Below, in pieces: positions 8,837-16,411 of a stretch of DNA of 64,000 nt. The stretch lies in the NCBI RefSeq assembly GCF_050485565.1, contig NZ_JBJHBQ010000005.1:124001-188000 (forward strand), given 5' to 3'. The DNA is from Glycocaulis sp050485565. Lineage in GTDB: Bacteria; Pseudomonadota; Alphaproteobacteria; Caulobacterales; Maricaulaceae. The notes beneath the pieces are model-generated. The model was not told the origin of the DNA and did not search any database. It saw nothing but the letters and a program-made list of their open reading frames with translations. Numbering within the stretch: the stretch's first letter is position 1; the number at the start of each line of letters is the position of its first letter. Both the position numbers and the translations under genes were made by a program.

Positions 8837-9603
8837 TAGAACCAGCCTGCATCGCGAAGGGCCGGGTAGAAGCTGCGGCTGACCGGCACTTCGCGGCCAT
8901 CCTCCAGAATGAGGGTGCCGCGGCCATCACCCTTCTTCACATCGCGCACCGCATCACGGGCCACCCACCAGGAGCGGTGCACCTGCGCCCCGTCAAGCGC
9001 CCCGCACGCCGCGATGCCATCTGACAGACGCATCAGGATCAGCGCTTCACCGGAATCGGTGCGCACCCGCAGATAATGATCCTCCGCGCTCATCGAGAGG
9101 ATGCGGGCCTTGCGCAGCGGATGGGGCAGCTTGCCCAGCAGGGCGTCAGAGGGGCGGGCCGGCACGGCACCGGAGGAGGACGCGCGGGCTGCCTGACGCA
9201 GATCTTCGATATGGTGTGCAATCCACGCAATGGCGACCACAAAGCCGGAAACAACCAGCACGAAAAACCACGTTACAGGCAGGGCGCGCCAGTGCACCGC
9301 CCCGGCCATCAACACATTGATGGCAAACACCGCCGCCGTAACCGGCACAGAGATGCAAAACGCGGCGATAACGTAATGGCACCAGCCGGGAAGAGCGGGA
9401 AACAGGCGCTGGGCCAAAGGCCCGGTTGTCCAGCCCACCACCGCACCCATCACAATCAGCCCGACCCAGTAGACCCAGACCTGCGGCCAGCCCACCCGGC
9501 CCGTTCCGTAGGGCCCCAGAATGGCCAGAAAAGTTCCCAGCGCGACCAGCCAGGCCGCCCGGACCGCCCATTTGCGCAGGGTCTGCGAGGAAGCGGTAGT
9601 CAC
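8836..9603 (-). CDS. Membrane-bound LytTR-domain transcriptional regulator
   Basis: A 255-residue protein with four predicted membrane helices in residues 12-135, a short linker, and a C-terminal LytTR DNA-binding domain (about 155-255). LytTR features are ILSMSAEDHYLRVRTDSGE, QVHRSWWVARDAV and the end VPVSRSFYPALRDAGWF. Such proteins sense a membrane signal and bind direct repeats in DNA. Translation starts at GTG 9601-9603. The TAG stop (8836-8838) is formed with the edge of the MITE-like element, whose target site CTAG supplies the stop. A matching pair of direct repeats lies just upstream (9623-9664). Confidence 0.85.
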   Translation of the reverse strand: MTTASSQTLRKWAVRAAWLVALGTFLAILGPYGTGRVGWPQVWVYWVGLIVMGAVVGWTTGPLAQRLFPALPGWCHYVIAAFCISVPVTAAVFAINVLMAGAVHWRALPVTWFFVLVVSGFVVAIAWIAHHIEDLRQAARASSSGAVPARPSDALLGKLPHPLRKARILSMSAEDHYLRVRTDSGEALILMRLSDGIAACGALDGAQVHRSWWVARDAVRDVKKGDGRGTLILEDGREVPVSRSFYPALRDAGWF

Positions 9604-9622
9604 GCCCTATGTCCTTCCCTGT

Positions 9623-9664
9623 CATTCACGAAGCGGGAGTGGAAGGCTTACCGCCATTCACGAA
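9623..9664. promoter_or_regulatory. Pair of 10-bp direct repeats, candidate LytTR binding site
   Basis: CATTCACGAA occurs at 9623-9632 and again at 9655-9664, a 32-base period or about three helical turns. Read on the other strand (TTCGTGAAT) it matches most of the published LytTR half-site pattern. It lies 20 bases upstream of the LytTR gene and upstream of the divergent DUF2141 gene. Confidence 0.45.
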
Positions 9665-9786
9665 CAGGTCCAGTCCTGACGCGAATTTCCGCTTCTTGCA
9701 TGCAGCGCCTCACGCCATCTCTGGTCACACAAAGCCAGGCGGCGCGCGCCGCAGCCAACGACCCCGTGAGACGGAGAATAACTCTG

Positions 9787-10284
9787 ATGTGGACCATTCT
9801 TGCCAAAACCGCTGTCCAGTTGGCCGCTGCCATCACGGCAGGCGGGCTTTTCGCCATCCCGATGGCTGCCAGTCTTGGCGGATTTGATCGCGCCAACGCG
9901 CAGGAAACCGCCACCCTGACCGTCAGGCTGACCGGGTTTTCCAGCATTCAGGGCCAGCTGGATGTGGCCGTCTATGCCGACGCGGACAGCTGGCTGGGAC
10001 GCGATCCTGCCGCCCGCACCCGCATCCCGGCCAGTACCGAGCCGGCAGAGCTGTTATTTGAAGGGCTTGCCCCGTCCGTCTACGCCGTCTTCGCATGGCA
10101 TGACGAGAACTCGGACGGACGGCTCAATTCCGGGCCCATGCGCATTCCCACGGAGCGGTTCGGATATAGCGCCGGTGCGCGCAGCCGCTTCGGCCCGGCC
10201 TCTTTTGACGCTGCGGCCATCACCCTGGAAAGCGGCATGCATCATATCGAATATATCCGTCTGGCAGGGGCGTCGGGACGATGA
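9787..10284 (+). CDS. DUF2141 domain secreted protein
   Basis: A 165-residue protein with an N-terminal hydrophobic signal (about 25-38 residues, ending near RANAQE) and a DUF2141 domain. Diagnostic stretches are GQLDVAVYADADSWL, APSVYAVFAWHDENSDGRL (an EF-like acidic loop) and PTERFGYSAGARSRFGP. The function of DUF2141 is unknown; a beta-sandwich fold in the periplasm is likely. The ATG at 9787 follows a GGAG sequence; a longer upstream frame is not supported. Its stop overlaps the next gene as ATGA, which indicates translational coupling. The LytTR regulator gene is divergent. Confidence 0.8.
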   Translation: MWTILAKTAVQLAAAITAGGLFAIPMAASLGGFDRANAQETATLTVRLTGFSSIQGQLDVAVYADADSWLGRDPAARTRIPASTEPAELLFEGLAPSVYAVFAWHDENSDGRLNSGPMRIPTERFGYSAGARSRFGPASFDAAAITLESGMHHIEYIRLAGASGR

Positions 10285-10670
10285 ATATCGACGCCTTCAC
10301 CAGCGCGCCCTGGCATATCCAGCTTCACACGCTCGCCGCCCTTGCGGCTCTGGGTCTGGGCGCGTTCCAGCTGATTGCGCCCAAGGGCACTTTGCCCCAC
10401 CGCCAGCTCGGCTATGTCTGGGTGTGCATCATGCTGGTCGTGGCCATAACCGCCATCTTCATTCAGGAAACCGGCGGGCTGAGCTGGATACATGTATTTG
10501 TACCGGTAACGCTGTTCGGTCTTGCAGGGCTGATCTACTACGCCCGCAGGAAGCACAGGAGGGGGCACTCCATAACCGCAATCGCGCTATATGCAGGCGC
10601 CCTCCTCACCCCCGGCGCATTCACCCTCCTGCCCGGACGCCTCATGCACACCGTGGTCATGGGCGGATAG
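10281..10670 (+). CDS. DUF2306 family membrane protein
   Basis: A 129-residue protein with four hydrophobic segments. It has the DUF2306 pattern: a histidine near the start (WHIQLHTLAALAALGLGAFQL), then PKGTLPHRQLGYVWV, a histidine in SWIHVF, RRGHSI, and a C-terminal FTLLPGRLMHTVV. The conserved histidines suggest metal or heme binding, which is unproven. It overlaps the DUF2141 gene by 4 bases and so belongs to the same operon. Confidence 0.75.
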   Translation: MNIDAFTSAPWHIQLHTLAALAALGLGAFQLIAPKGTLPHRQLGYVWVCIMLVVAITAIFIQETGGLSWIHVFVPVTLFGLAGLIYYARRKHRRGHSITAIALYAGALLTPGAFTLLPGRLMHTVVMGG

Positions 10671-10703
10671 CGCCGCGTTGCGTCAAAGCCATACCTATCC
10701 GGC

Positions 10704-11333
10704 ATGCTTCGCCGCCTCAAAGGGTTCCCGTTGCGCTGGCCGCCTCCGGGCTTATCATGGCGGCTCATGGGGGGATGGATGCGCGATCAACGCACCACGC
10801 GGTTTGTGAGCCTTTACGCGGATACTGCCGGGGAAGCGGCCGGACCCGGTGCCCATCCCATGGATTCATGGTGTCCGCCCTGCCCGCCACCGCGCCGTCA
10901 CGGCAGCACACCTATCGATGCCATTGTCGGCATGGCCGTGCGGCTCGGCCTGGCCGCAGCCTTGTGGAGCTGGGCACGAGCCAACGCCCTGCCGGTACAC
11001 GACTGGAGTGACTGGCAGAACTGGTTTCGTCCCGATCCGGGACTGGCCGCAGCAGCGTCGGTCTGGTTTACAGGCATGGCCGATGCGCAAGTGATCGCCT
11101 TCCAGCTCGTCCTGTGGGGAACGCTTCTGCCGGTCATTCTGCTGGCCGGTTTTCTCACAAGGTTTGCCGGGCTTGGCATACTCCTGTGCGCGGTGTTCTT
11201 CGTGATCGCCATCGAGCCGCAAGGATGGAGCTTTGCCCTGATCGCCGGCGCGCTGGGGCTCTATCTTGCCTTGCGCGGAGCCGGGCCTCTCTCCATCGAC
11301 TGGGGTGCCGCCCGGCTGACCCGGCTCGGCTAG
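10704..11333 (+). CDS. DoxX-like membrane protein (start uncertain)
   Basis: The frame encodes 209 residues. The first 70 are proline- and arginine-rich and look unlike a DoxX N terminus, so the real start may be ATG 10860 (MDSWCPP) or later. From about residue 70 there are three or four membrane helices. The C-terminal ALRGAGPLSIDW is the typical ending of DoxX-family proteins. DoxX relatives are linked to quinone or thiol redox chemistry, but the role here is unknown. It follows the DUF2306 gene by 33 bases and may be in its operon. Confidence 0.6.
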   Translation: MLRRLKGFPLRWPPPGLSWRLMGGWMRDQRTTRFVSLYADTAGEAAGPGAHPMDSWCPPCPPPRRHGSTPIDAIVGMAVRLGLAAALWSWARANALPVHDWSDWQNWFRPDPGLAAAASVWFTGMADAQVIAFQLVLWGTLLPVILLAGFLTRFAGLGILLCAVFFVIAIEPQGWSFALIAGALGLYLALRGAGPLSIDWGAARLTRLG

Positions 11334-11420
11334 ACGAAAGCCCAGTATTCCTGTCCTATATTTAACTTCCCAACTTTGCAGAAGCGTTCCACGATCTGTG
11401 CAAGAACACGGGAGGCTGGA

Positions 11421-12041
11421 ATGATTCAGGAATTAATGAATGCTGGCATCCAGATTGCGCTGGCGCTGCTGGTTGTCTTTCTGGTCTGGCTGATTTTTGC
11501 ACGCAAGAGCTCCGGCTTTCTGAAATTTGCCGGCCTGTACGGTGCGCCCGTCAAGGCGATGGGCATAGCACTGATTGCCGCGTTGATATTTGCCCCGCTT
11601 ACCATTGCCATGTTCATGCTGCCGGGCCTGGCCGATGCTGCCGCCGGCCCTGATACGGTTACCGGGCGGGTTCAGGCGCTGGGCATGACCCCCGAAACCA
11701 TCGCCATCATCCTCATCATCGCCTTCCTCAAAACATCAGGGTCGGAGGAGATCCTGTTCCGGGGCCTGATCGCCAAGCGGCTGATCGCCTGGCTGGGCTT
11801 TGGTGTGGGCAACACAATCCATGCCCTTATCTTCGCTTCCATCCACCTTCTGATCTTCGTGGCACCGGGCGGGCCGGCCTTCGACCCGGTTCTGGCGGCA
11901 GCCCTGATAGGCGTCGGCTTCACCGGCGGCTGGGTGATGGCGTGGATCAATGAAAAGCGGGCTGACGGTTCCATCGCGCCCAGCTGGCTGATGCATGGCC
12001 TGACAAACGCGATTGCCTATCCCGCACTGGCGTTTCTTTAG
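11421..12041 (+). CDS. CPBP-family intramembrane metalloprotease
   Basis: A 206-residue membrane protein of the CAAX prenyl protease 2 / bacteriocin-processing (Abi) family. The motifs are SEEILFRGLI (glutamate pair plus arginine), FASIHLL with the first conserved histidine in a membrane helix, and SWLMHGLTNA with the second. The glutamates and histidines form the active site in characterised relatives. ATG 11421 is chosen because GGGAGG lies 5 bases upstream; an in-frame earlier start lacks such a site. Substrate unknown; these proteins often process peptides or release membrane regulators. Confidence 0.85.
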   Translation: MIQELMNAGIQIALALLVVFLVWLIFARKSSGFLKFAGLYGAPVKAMGIALIAALIFAPLTIAMFMLPGLADAAAGPDTVTGRVQALGMTPETIAIILIIAFLKTSGSEEILFRGLIAKRLIAWLGFGVGNTIHALIFASIHLLIFVAPGGPAFDPVLAAALIGVGFTGGWVMAWINEKRADGSIAPSWLMHGLTNAIAYPALAFL

Positions 12042-12147
12042 CGCGAAGCGGTCCTGCCTGCGGGCGCAGCCTTGAACCTGTGGTCCGGGCGTGATGAGTT
12101 GGCATCCGTCAATTGTCACGCATCACAAGCCCCGGACTGCCTCGCCC

Positions 12148-13407
12148 ATGCTGATCTACAGAAATGTCGGTGCTGTCCTCGGCGGCGCCTTGCTGCTCCA
12201 GATTTCCGTGGGCGTGCTGGGTGTGTCGCTGCCGCTGGCGATGGCCGCGGCCGGGTGGTCAGGCTCCACCATCGGCCTTGTCGCCGCCGCGTACGGGGCG
12301 GGCTTCATGGCCGGAGCCTGGATCGCGCCGGGATCGATCCGGCGCATCGGGCATATCCGCGCCTATGCCGCCTTTGCCGGCCTGTCAGCGGCGCTGATAC
12401 TGATGCTGGCGCTGGAATCCCATGTCGTCTGGTGGCTCGCAGCCCGCTTCGGCTTCGGCTTGTGCACCGCTGGCCTGTTTGCGGTTGCAGAAAGCTGGAT
12501 CGCCGATGCCACCCCGTCCCAGCGGCGCGGCGCGGTGATTTCCGCCTATCAGATTATCGGCAGGGCCGGTCTGATCCTCGGACCCTTTATCATCGCCCTG
12601 TCCGGGCTTGAACTGACCCAGAGCTTCATCGTGGCCGGGATATTCCTGGCGCTGGCGCTGGTGCCGATGACCGTCACAAGGCGCGCCCAGCCTTCCATCC
12701 CCGATGGCGAGCGCGCCCCGCCCTGGCGGCTATTTGCCATTGCGCCAACCGCAGCCGTGGCCGCCTTCGCCGCCGGGCTGGTCAATTCCGGCCTGCTGGC
12801 GTTTGTACCGATCTGGGCCGACAGTCTGGACCCCGCCCGCGCCACGGGCGCAGCCGCCCTCATCATGGCCGTGATCTACGGCACCTCCATGATCGTGCAG
12901 TGGCCAGTGGGGCGCGTCTCCGACAAGCTTGACCGGAGGCTGGTAATTGCCGTCAGCGCGGGCCTTGCCGCCATCATGGCAGGCGTGCTGGCGCTGTTCA
13001 GCACGCCGGGCCTTCTCTGGGGCGCGGTGATGGCGGGTGCCTGGGGTGCGGCGAGCCTTTGCTATTATGGTGTGGCAGTTGCCCATGCAGCTGACCGGGC
13101 CAAGGTGGAGGAACTGCCCGCCATCGCCTCTGGCGTCCTGCTGCTCTGGGCCGCCGGGTCGATGGTCGGGCCGCTCATTGCCGGTTTTGCCTATGAAAGC
13201 CCGCTGGCCAGCCGCGGCCTCTTCCTTGTCGGCCTGGCGGGCAATCTGGCCTTGTGCGTGTTCGCCCTCCTGCGCTCGCGTGCCCGCGTTGCGGTACCGC
13301 GCGAAGAGCGTGAACCCTTCGTCAATCTTATGGCCACGTCCGCAGAGCTGGCCGAGATTGACCCGCCCGAAACCGAAGACGCGCCAAGGCGCGAGGAGGA
13401 TATCTAG
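12148..13407 (+). CDS. Major facilitator superfamily transporter (YcaD-like)
   Basis: A 419-residue protein with twelve predicted membrane helices. A loop motif GRVSDKLDRRLVI (between helices 8 and 9) matches the MFS loop consensus, and PSQRRGAVISAYQII follows helix 4. The pattern is close to the YcaD/UMF1-like exporters. An alternative GTG start at 12091 adds 19 unlikely polar residues. The stop TAG shares its last G with the GTG start of the next gene, so the two are coupled. The substrate cannot be inferred. Confidence 0.82.
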   Translation: MLIYRNVGAVLGGALLLQISVGVLGVSLPLAMAAAGWSGSTIGLVAAAYGAGFMAGAWIAPGSIRRIGHIRAYAAFAGLSAALILMLALESHVVWWLAARFGFGLCTAGLFAVAESWIADATPSQRRGAVISAYQIIGRAGLILGPFIIALSGLELTQSFIVAGIFLALALVPMTVTRRAQPSIPDGERAPPWRLFAIAPTAAVAAFAAGLVNSGLLAFVPIWADSLDPARATGAAALIMAVIYGTSMIVQWPVGRVSDKLDRRLVIAVSAGLAAIMAGVLALFSTPGLLWGAVMAGAWGAASLCYYGVAVAHAADRAKVEELPAIASGVLLLWAAGSMVGPLIAGFAYESPLASRGLFLVGLAGNLALCVFALLRSRARVAVPREEREPFVNLMATSAELAEIDPPETEDAPRREEDI

Positions 13408-13682
13408 TGCTGATAGCGATCCTTGTCGGGGTGATAATCGGCGTGGCAGCGGCCTTCAGCCTGCGAGGACGGCTGAACGCGCTGCCCTGGCTGACATGGA
13501 TTGGCTGGCTGCTCGTCGGCGCCGGCATGCCGGTGCTGACAGGCCAGCTGGGATTTCTGGTACTGGCGGAGAGCTCCGGAGAGGCTGCGGCGCTGGCCAT
13601 TCCGCTACTGGTTACCGGGCTGGGTGCCGGTATTGGCTGGGCGGCCTGCGTAGCCGGTCTGCGCCTGACCCACAGGCAATAA
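13407..13682 (+). CDS. Small hypothetical membrane protein coupled to MFS transporter
   Basis: A 91-residue protein starting at GTG 13407, which overlaps the last base of the MFS stop codon. It contains three hydrophobic helices (about residues 2-20, 28-52 and 60-85) and few charged residues. No family is recognised. The tight overlap suggests it is made together with the transporter, perhaps as an accessory subunit, but this is inference. Confidence 0.65.
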   Translation: MLIAILVGVIIGVAAAFSLRGRLNALPWLTWIGWLLVGAGMPVLTGQLGFLVLAESSGEAAALAIPLLVTGLGAGIGWAACVAGLRLTHRQ

Positions 13683-13807
13683 TGACAGGCTACACGCCTC
13701 GCGTTGCACTGCGGCAAGGCGATGGTATAAGCCGACGCGAAACATCTCCTGTGACGGGCCGCATCCGCCGGTCCGCCCCTCCCCGGTAACAAGGTGAGTG
13801 CTGCCCC

Positions 13808-15004
13808 ATGAATATCCACGAGCATCAGGCCAAGGCCGTCCTGAAGGCGTTTGGCGCGCCTGTCGCTGACGGTGTTGCGATCTTTTCCGCCGATGAAGCC
13901 GGCGCGGCAGCCGACAAGCTGCCCGGACCGCTCTGGGTCGTGAAATCGCAGATCCATGCCGGGGGCCGGGGCAAGGGCAAGTTCAAGGAACTGCCCGCCG
14001 ATGCCAAGGGCGGTGTACGCCTCGCCTTCAGCCGCGATGAAGTGATCTCCCACGCCAAGGACATGCTGGGCAATACGCTGGTCACCCATCAGACCGGCCC
14101 GGCCGGCAAGCAGGTGAACCGGCTCTATATCGAGGACGGCGCCGATATCGAGACCGAGCTTTATCTCTCCCTTCTGGTCAATCGCGAGACAGGCCGCGTG
14201 GCCTATGTCGTCTCCACCGAGGGCGGCATGGATATCGAGGCGGTTGCCGAAGAGACGCCGGAGAAAATCCTCACCATCAATATCGACCCGGAAACGGGCG
14301 TGACCTCAGGCGATGCGGCAAAAATCGCCGATGCGCTGGAACTTAAAGCCTCCGCGCGCGAGGACATGCTGTCTCTGGCACCCATCCTCTACCGGGCCTT
14401 CACCGAGAAGGATATGAGCCTTCTGGAAGTAAACCCGCTCATCGTGATGAAGGATGGGCACTTACGCGTGCTCGACGCGAAAGTGTCCTTTGATGGCAAC
14501 GCGCTCTTCCGCCATGAGGACATCCAGGCCCTGCGCGACCTCACCGAAGAGGACGAGAAGGAAATCGAGGCATCCAAATACGACCTCGCCTATGTGGCGC
14601 TGGACGGCAATATCGGCTGCATGGTCAATGGCGCCGGTCTCGCCATGGCGACGATGGACATCATCAAGCTCTATGGCGCGGAGCCTGCCAACTTCCTCGA
14701 TGTGGGCGGGGGCGCCAGCAAGGAGAAGGTGACGGCAGCCTTCAAGATCATCACCGCCGACAAGAACGTCAAAGGCATCCTCGTGAACATCTTTGGCGGC
14801 ATCATGCGCTGCGATGTCATCGCCGAAGGCGTGGTCGCCGCCGTGAAGGAGGTGGGCCTGAAAGTGCCGCTGGTCGTGCGCCTTGAAGGCACCAATGTCG
14901 ATCAGGGCAAAAAAATCCTCAACGAGAGCGGGCTGGATATTACGTCCGCCGACGATCTTGATGACGCCGCCCAGAAAATCGTAGCCGCCGTGAAGAAGGG
15001 CTGA
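13808..15004 (+). CDS. sucC: Succinate-CoA ligase (ADP-forming) subunit beta
   Basis: ATP-grasp subunit of succinyl-CoA synthetase, 398 residues, the normal length. It starts with MNIHEHQAKAVLKAFGAPV, has KSQIHAGGRGKGKF (nucleotide-binding region), NPLIVMKDG (metal site) and NFLDVGGGASKEKV with NIFGGIMRCD (interface with the alpha subunit). The enzyme converts succinyl-CoA to succinate with formation of ATP in the TCA cycle. sucD follows after 5 bases. Most alphaproteobacteria keep sucCD next to sucAB-lpd, and the same block is present here. Confidence 0.97.
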   Translation: MNIHEHQAKAVLKAFGAPVADGVAIFSADEAGAAADKLPGPLWVVKSQIHAGGRGKGKFKELPADAKGGVRLAFSRDEVISHAKDMLGNTLVTHQTGPAGKQVNRLYIEDGADIETELYLSLLVNRETGRVAYVVSTEGGMDIEAVAEETPEKILTINIDPETGVTSGDAAKIADALELKASAREDMLSLAPILYRAFTEKDMSLLEVNPLIVMKDGHLRVLDAKVSFDGNALFRHEDIQALRDLTEEDEKEIEASKYDLAYVALDGNIGCMVNGAGLAMATMDIIKLYGAEPANFLDVGGGASKEKVTAAFKIITADKNVKGILVNIFGGIMRCDVIAEGVVAAVKEVGLKVPLVVRLEGTNVDQGKKILNESGLDITSADDLDDAAQKIVAAVKKG

Positions 15005-15009
15005 GAACC

Positions 15010-15918
15010 ATGTCCGTACTCGTCAACAAAGACACCAAGGTTCTCGTTCAGGGCCTGACCGGCAAGACCGGCACCTTCCACACCGAGCAGGCGCTGGCCT
15101 ATTACGGCACCCGCATGGTCGGCGGCATCCACCCCAAAAAGGGCGGCGAAAGCTGGACAAGCGGCATGGACGGCGCGGCTTCGCTGCCGATCTTTTCAAC
15201 CGTCGCCGAAGGCAAGGAGCGCACCGGCGCAACCGCATCGGTCGTCTATGTCCCGCCCGCAGGGGCTGGCGCGGCGATCATCGAGGCGATTGATGCGGGC
15301 ATGGAGCTGATCGTGTGCATCACCGAGGGCATCCCGGTCATGGACATGGTCAAGGTGAAAGCGCGCCTCGAAAAGTCCAGTTCGCGCCTTCTGGGCCCGA
15401 ACTGCCCCGGCGTGCTGACCCCGGAAGAGTGCAAGATCGGCATCATGCCGGGCAATATCTTCAAGAAGGGCTCGGTCGGCGTGGTTTCGCGCTCCGGCAC
15501 ACTGACCTATGAAGCCGTGTTCCAGACCACGGCTGAGGGTCTCGGCCAGACGACGGCGGTGGGCATTGGCGGCGATCCGGTAAAAGGCACCGAGTTCATC
15601 GACGTGCTGGAGATGTTCCTGGCCGATGACGAGACCAAGTCGATCATCATGATCGGCGAAATCGGCGGTTCAGCCGAAGAGGAAGCGGCTCAATTCCTGC
15701 GCGATGAAGCCAAAAAAGGCCGTAAAAAGCCGATGGCCGGCTTCATTGCCGGGCGCACCGCACCTGAAGGCCGCACGATGGGCCATGCCGGCGCGATTGT
15801 TGCCGGTGGCAAGGGCGATGCGCAAAGCAAGATCGAGGCAATGAAATCGGCCGGGATCGCCGTGTCCGACAGCCCGGCGCGCCTTGGCAAGACACTGGTC
15901 GAGGTCCTCAAGGGCTAG
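15010..15918 (+). CDS. sucD: Succinate-CoA ligase subunit alpha
   Basis: CoA-binding subunit, 302 residues. It shows VQGLTGKTGTFHTEQAL (CoA-binding Rossmann domain), LGPNCPGVLTPEECKIG, and TMGHAGAIV, where the histidine is phosphorylated during catalysis. It lies 5 bases after sucC. Its last 11 bases overlap the convergent BLUF gene, an unusually tight arrangement for a core metabolic gene. The sucA-sucB part of the pathway resumes after the two opposite-strand genes. Confidence 0.97.
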   Translation: MSVLVNKDTKVLVQGLTGKTGTFHTEQALAYYGTRMVGGIHPKKGGESWTSGMDGAASLPIFSTVAEGKERTGATASVVYVPPAGAGAAIIEAIDAGMELIVCITEGIPVMDMVKVKARLEKSSSRLLGPNCPGVLTPEECKIGIMPGNIFKKGSVGVVSRSGTLTYEAVFQTTAEGLGQTTAVGIGGDPVKGTEFIDVLEMFLADDETKSIIMIGEIGGSAEEEAAQFLRDEAKKGRKKPMAGFIAGRTAPEGRTMGHAGAIVAGGKGDAQSKIEAMKSAGIAVSDSPARLGKTLVEVLKG

Positions 15919-16411
15919 GCTGTATCGACCGGAGATTCATGACCGCCTGATGGTCATGGATCTCCCGCAGCCTTGAGAGCAGTCCATCACGGTCCAGCTC
16001 AACCCAGCCGCTGCTTGCCTTCACTGGCAGCGGCGCGTCACCGGCATTGGCAAACGCCATGGCCCAGTCGTCAAACAGGCGCTCGCTGGCCGGTTCGTTC
16101 AACAGCAGCGTGACCTCGGCATGGCGCGTATCGTTGCAGATACGCGCATATATGTCCTCAACCGCCGCTTTCGGCCCTTCCAGCATCTGGATGAACCGCC
16201 CCCGGTCATAAACCAGTACGCCGGTAATACCGGCTCGCGGGTTATAACGCTCACAGGCCGCCATGATGTCCGCGAGCTCTGACCGGAAATGGCCCTGCCC
16301 GCGCGCGATGGCCACTGCGGAAATATAGACCAGCCGGGTAAGCACTGCGGCCTCGCCCGGGCAGGGCGTGCCTTCAAGGCGTAAGCGGCGGCGCCAGGGT
16401 TCCCGTGTCAT
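15908..16411 (-). CDS. BLUF-domain blue-light photoreceptor
   Basis: A 167-residue protein whose residues about 23-115 form a BLUF (FAD-binding) domain. Key residues are present: the tyrosine in RLVYIS, the asparagine in YNPRAGITGVLVY, and the glutamine in FIQMLEGP, the trio that rearranges hydrogen bonds around FAD in light. DTRHAEV and an F-DDWAMAF sequence complete the family pattern. A region of about 45 residues follows with no recognised domain. The gene overlaps the upstream degenerate GGDEF/EAL gene by 4 bases, so the sensor and its probable output partner are co-translated. Blue light is the predicted signal. Confidence 0.88.
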   Translation of the reverse strand: MTREPWRRRLRLEGTPCPGEAAVLTRLVYISAVAIARGQGHFRSELADIMAACERYNPRAGITGVLVYDRGRFIQMLEGPKAAVEDIYARICNDTRHAEVTLLLNEPASERLFDDWAMAFANAGDAPLPVKASSGWVELDRDGLLSRLREIHDHQAVMNLRSIQPSP

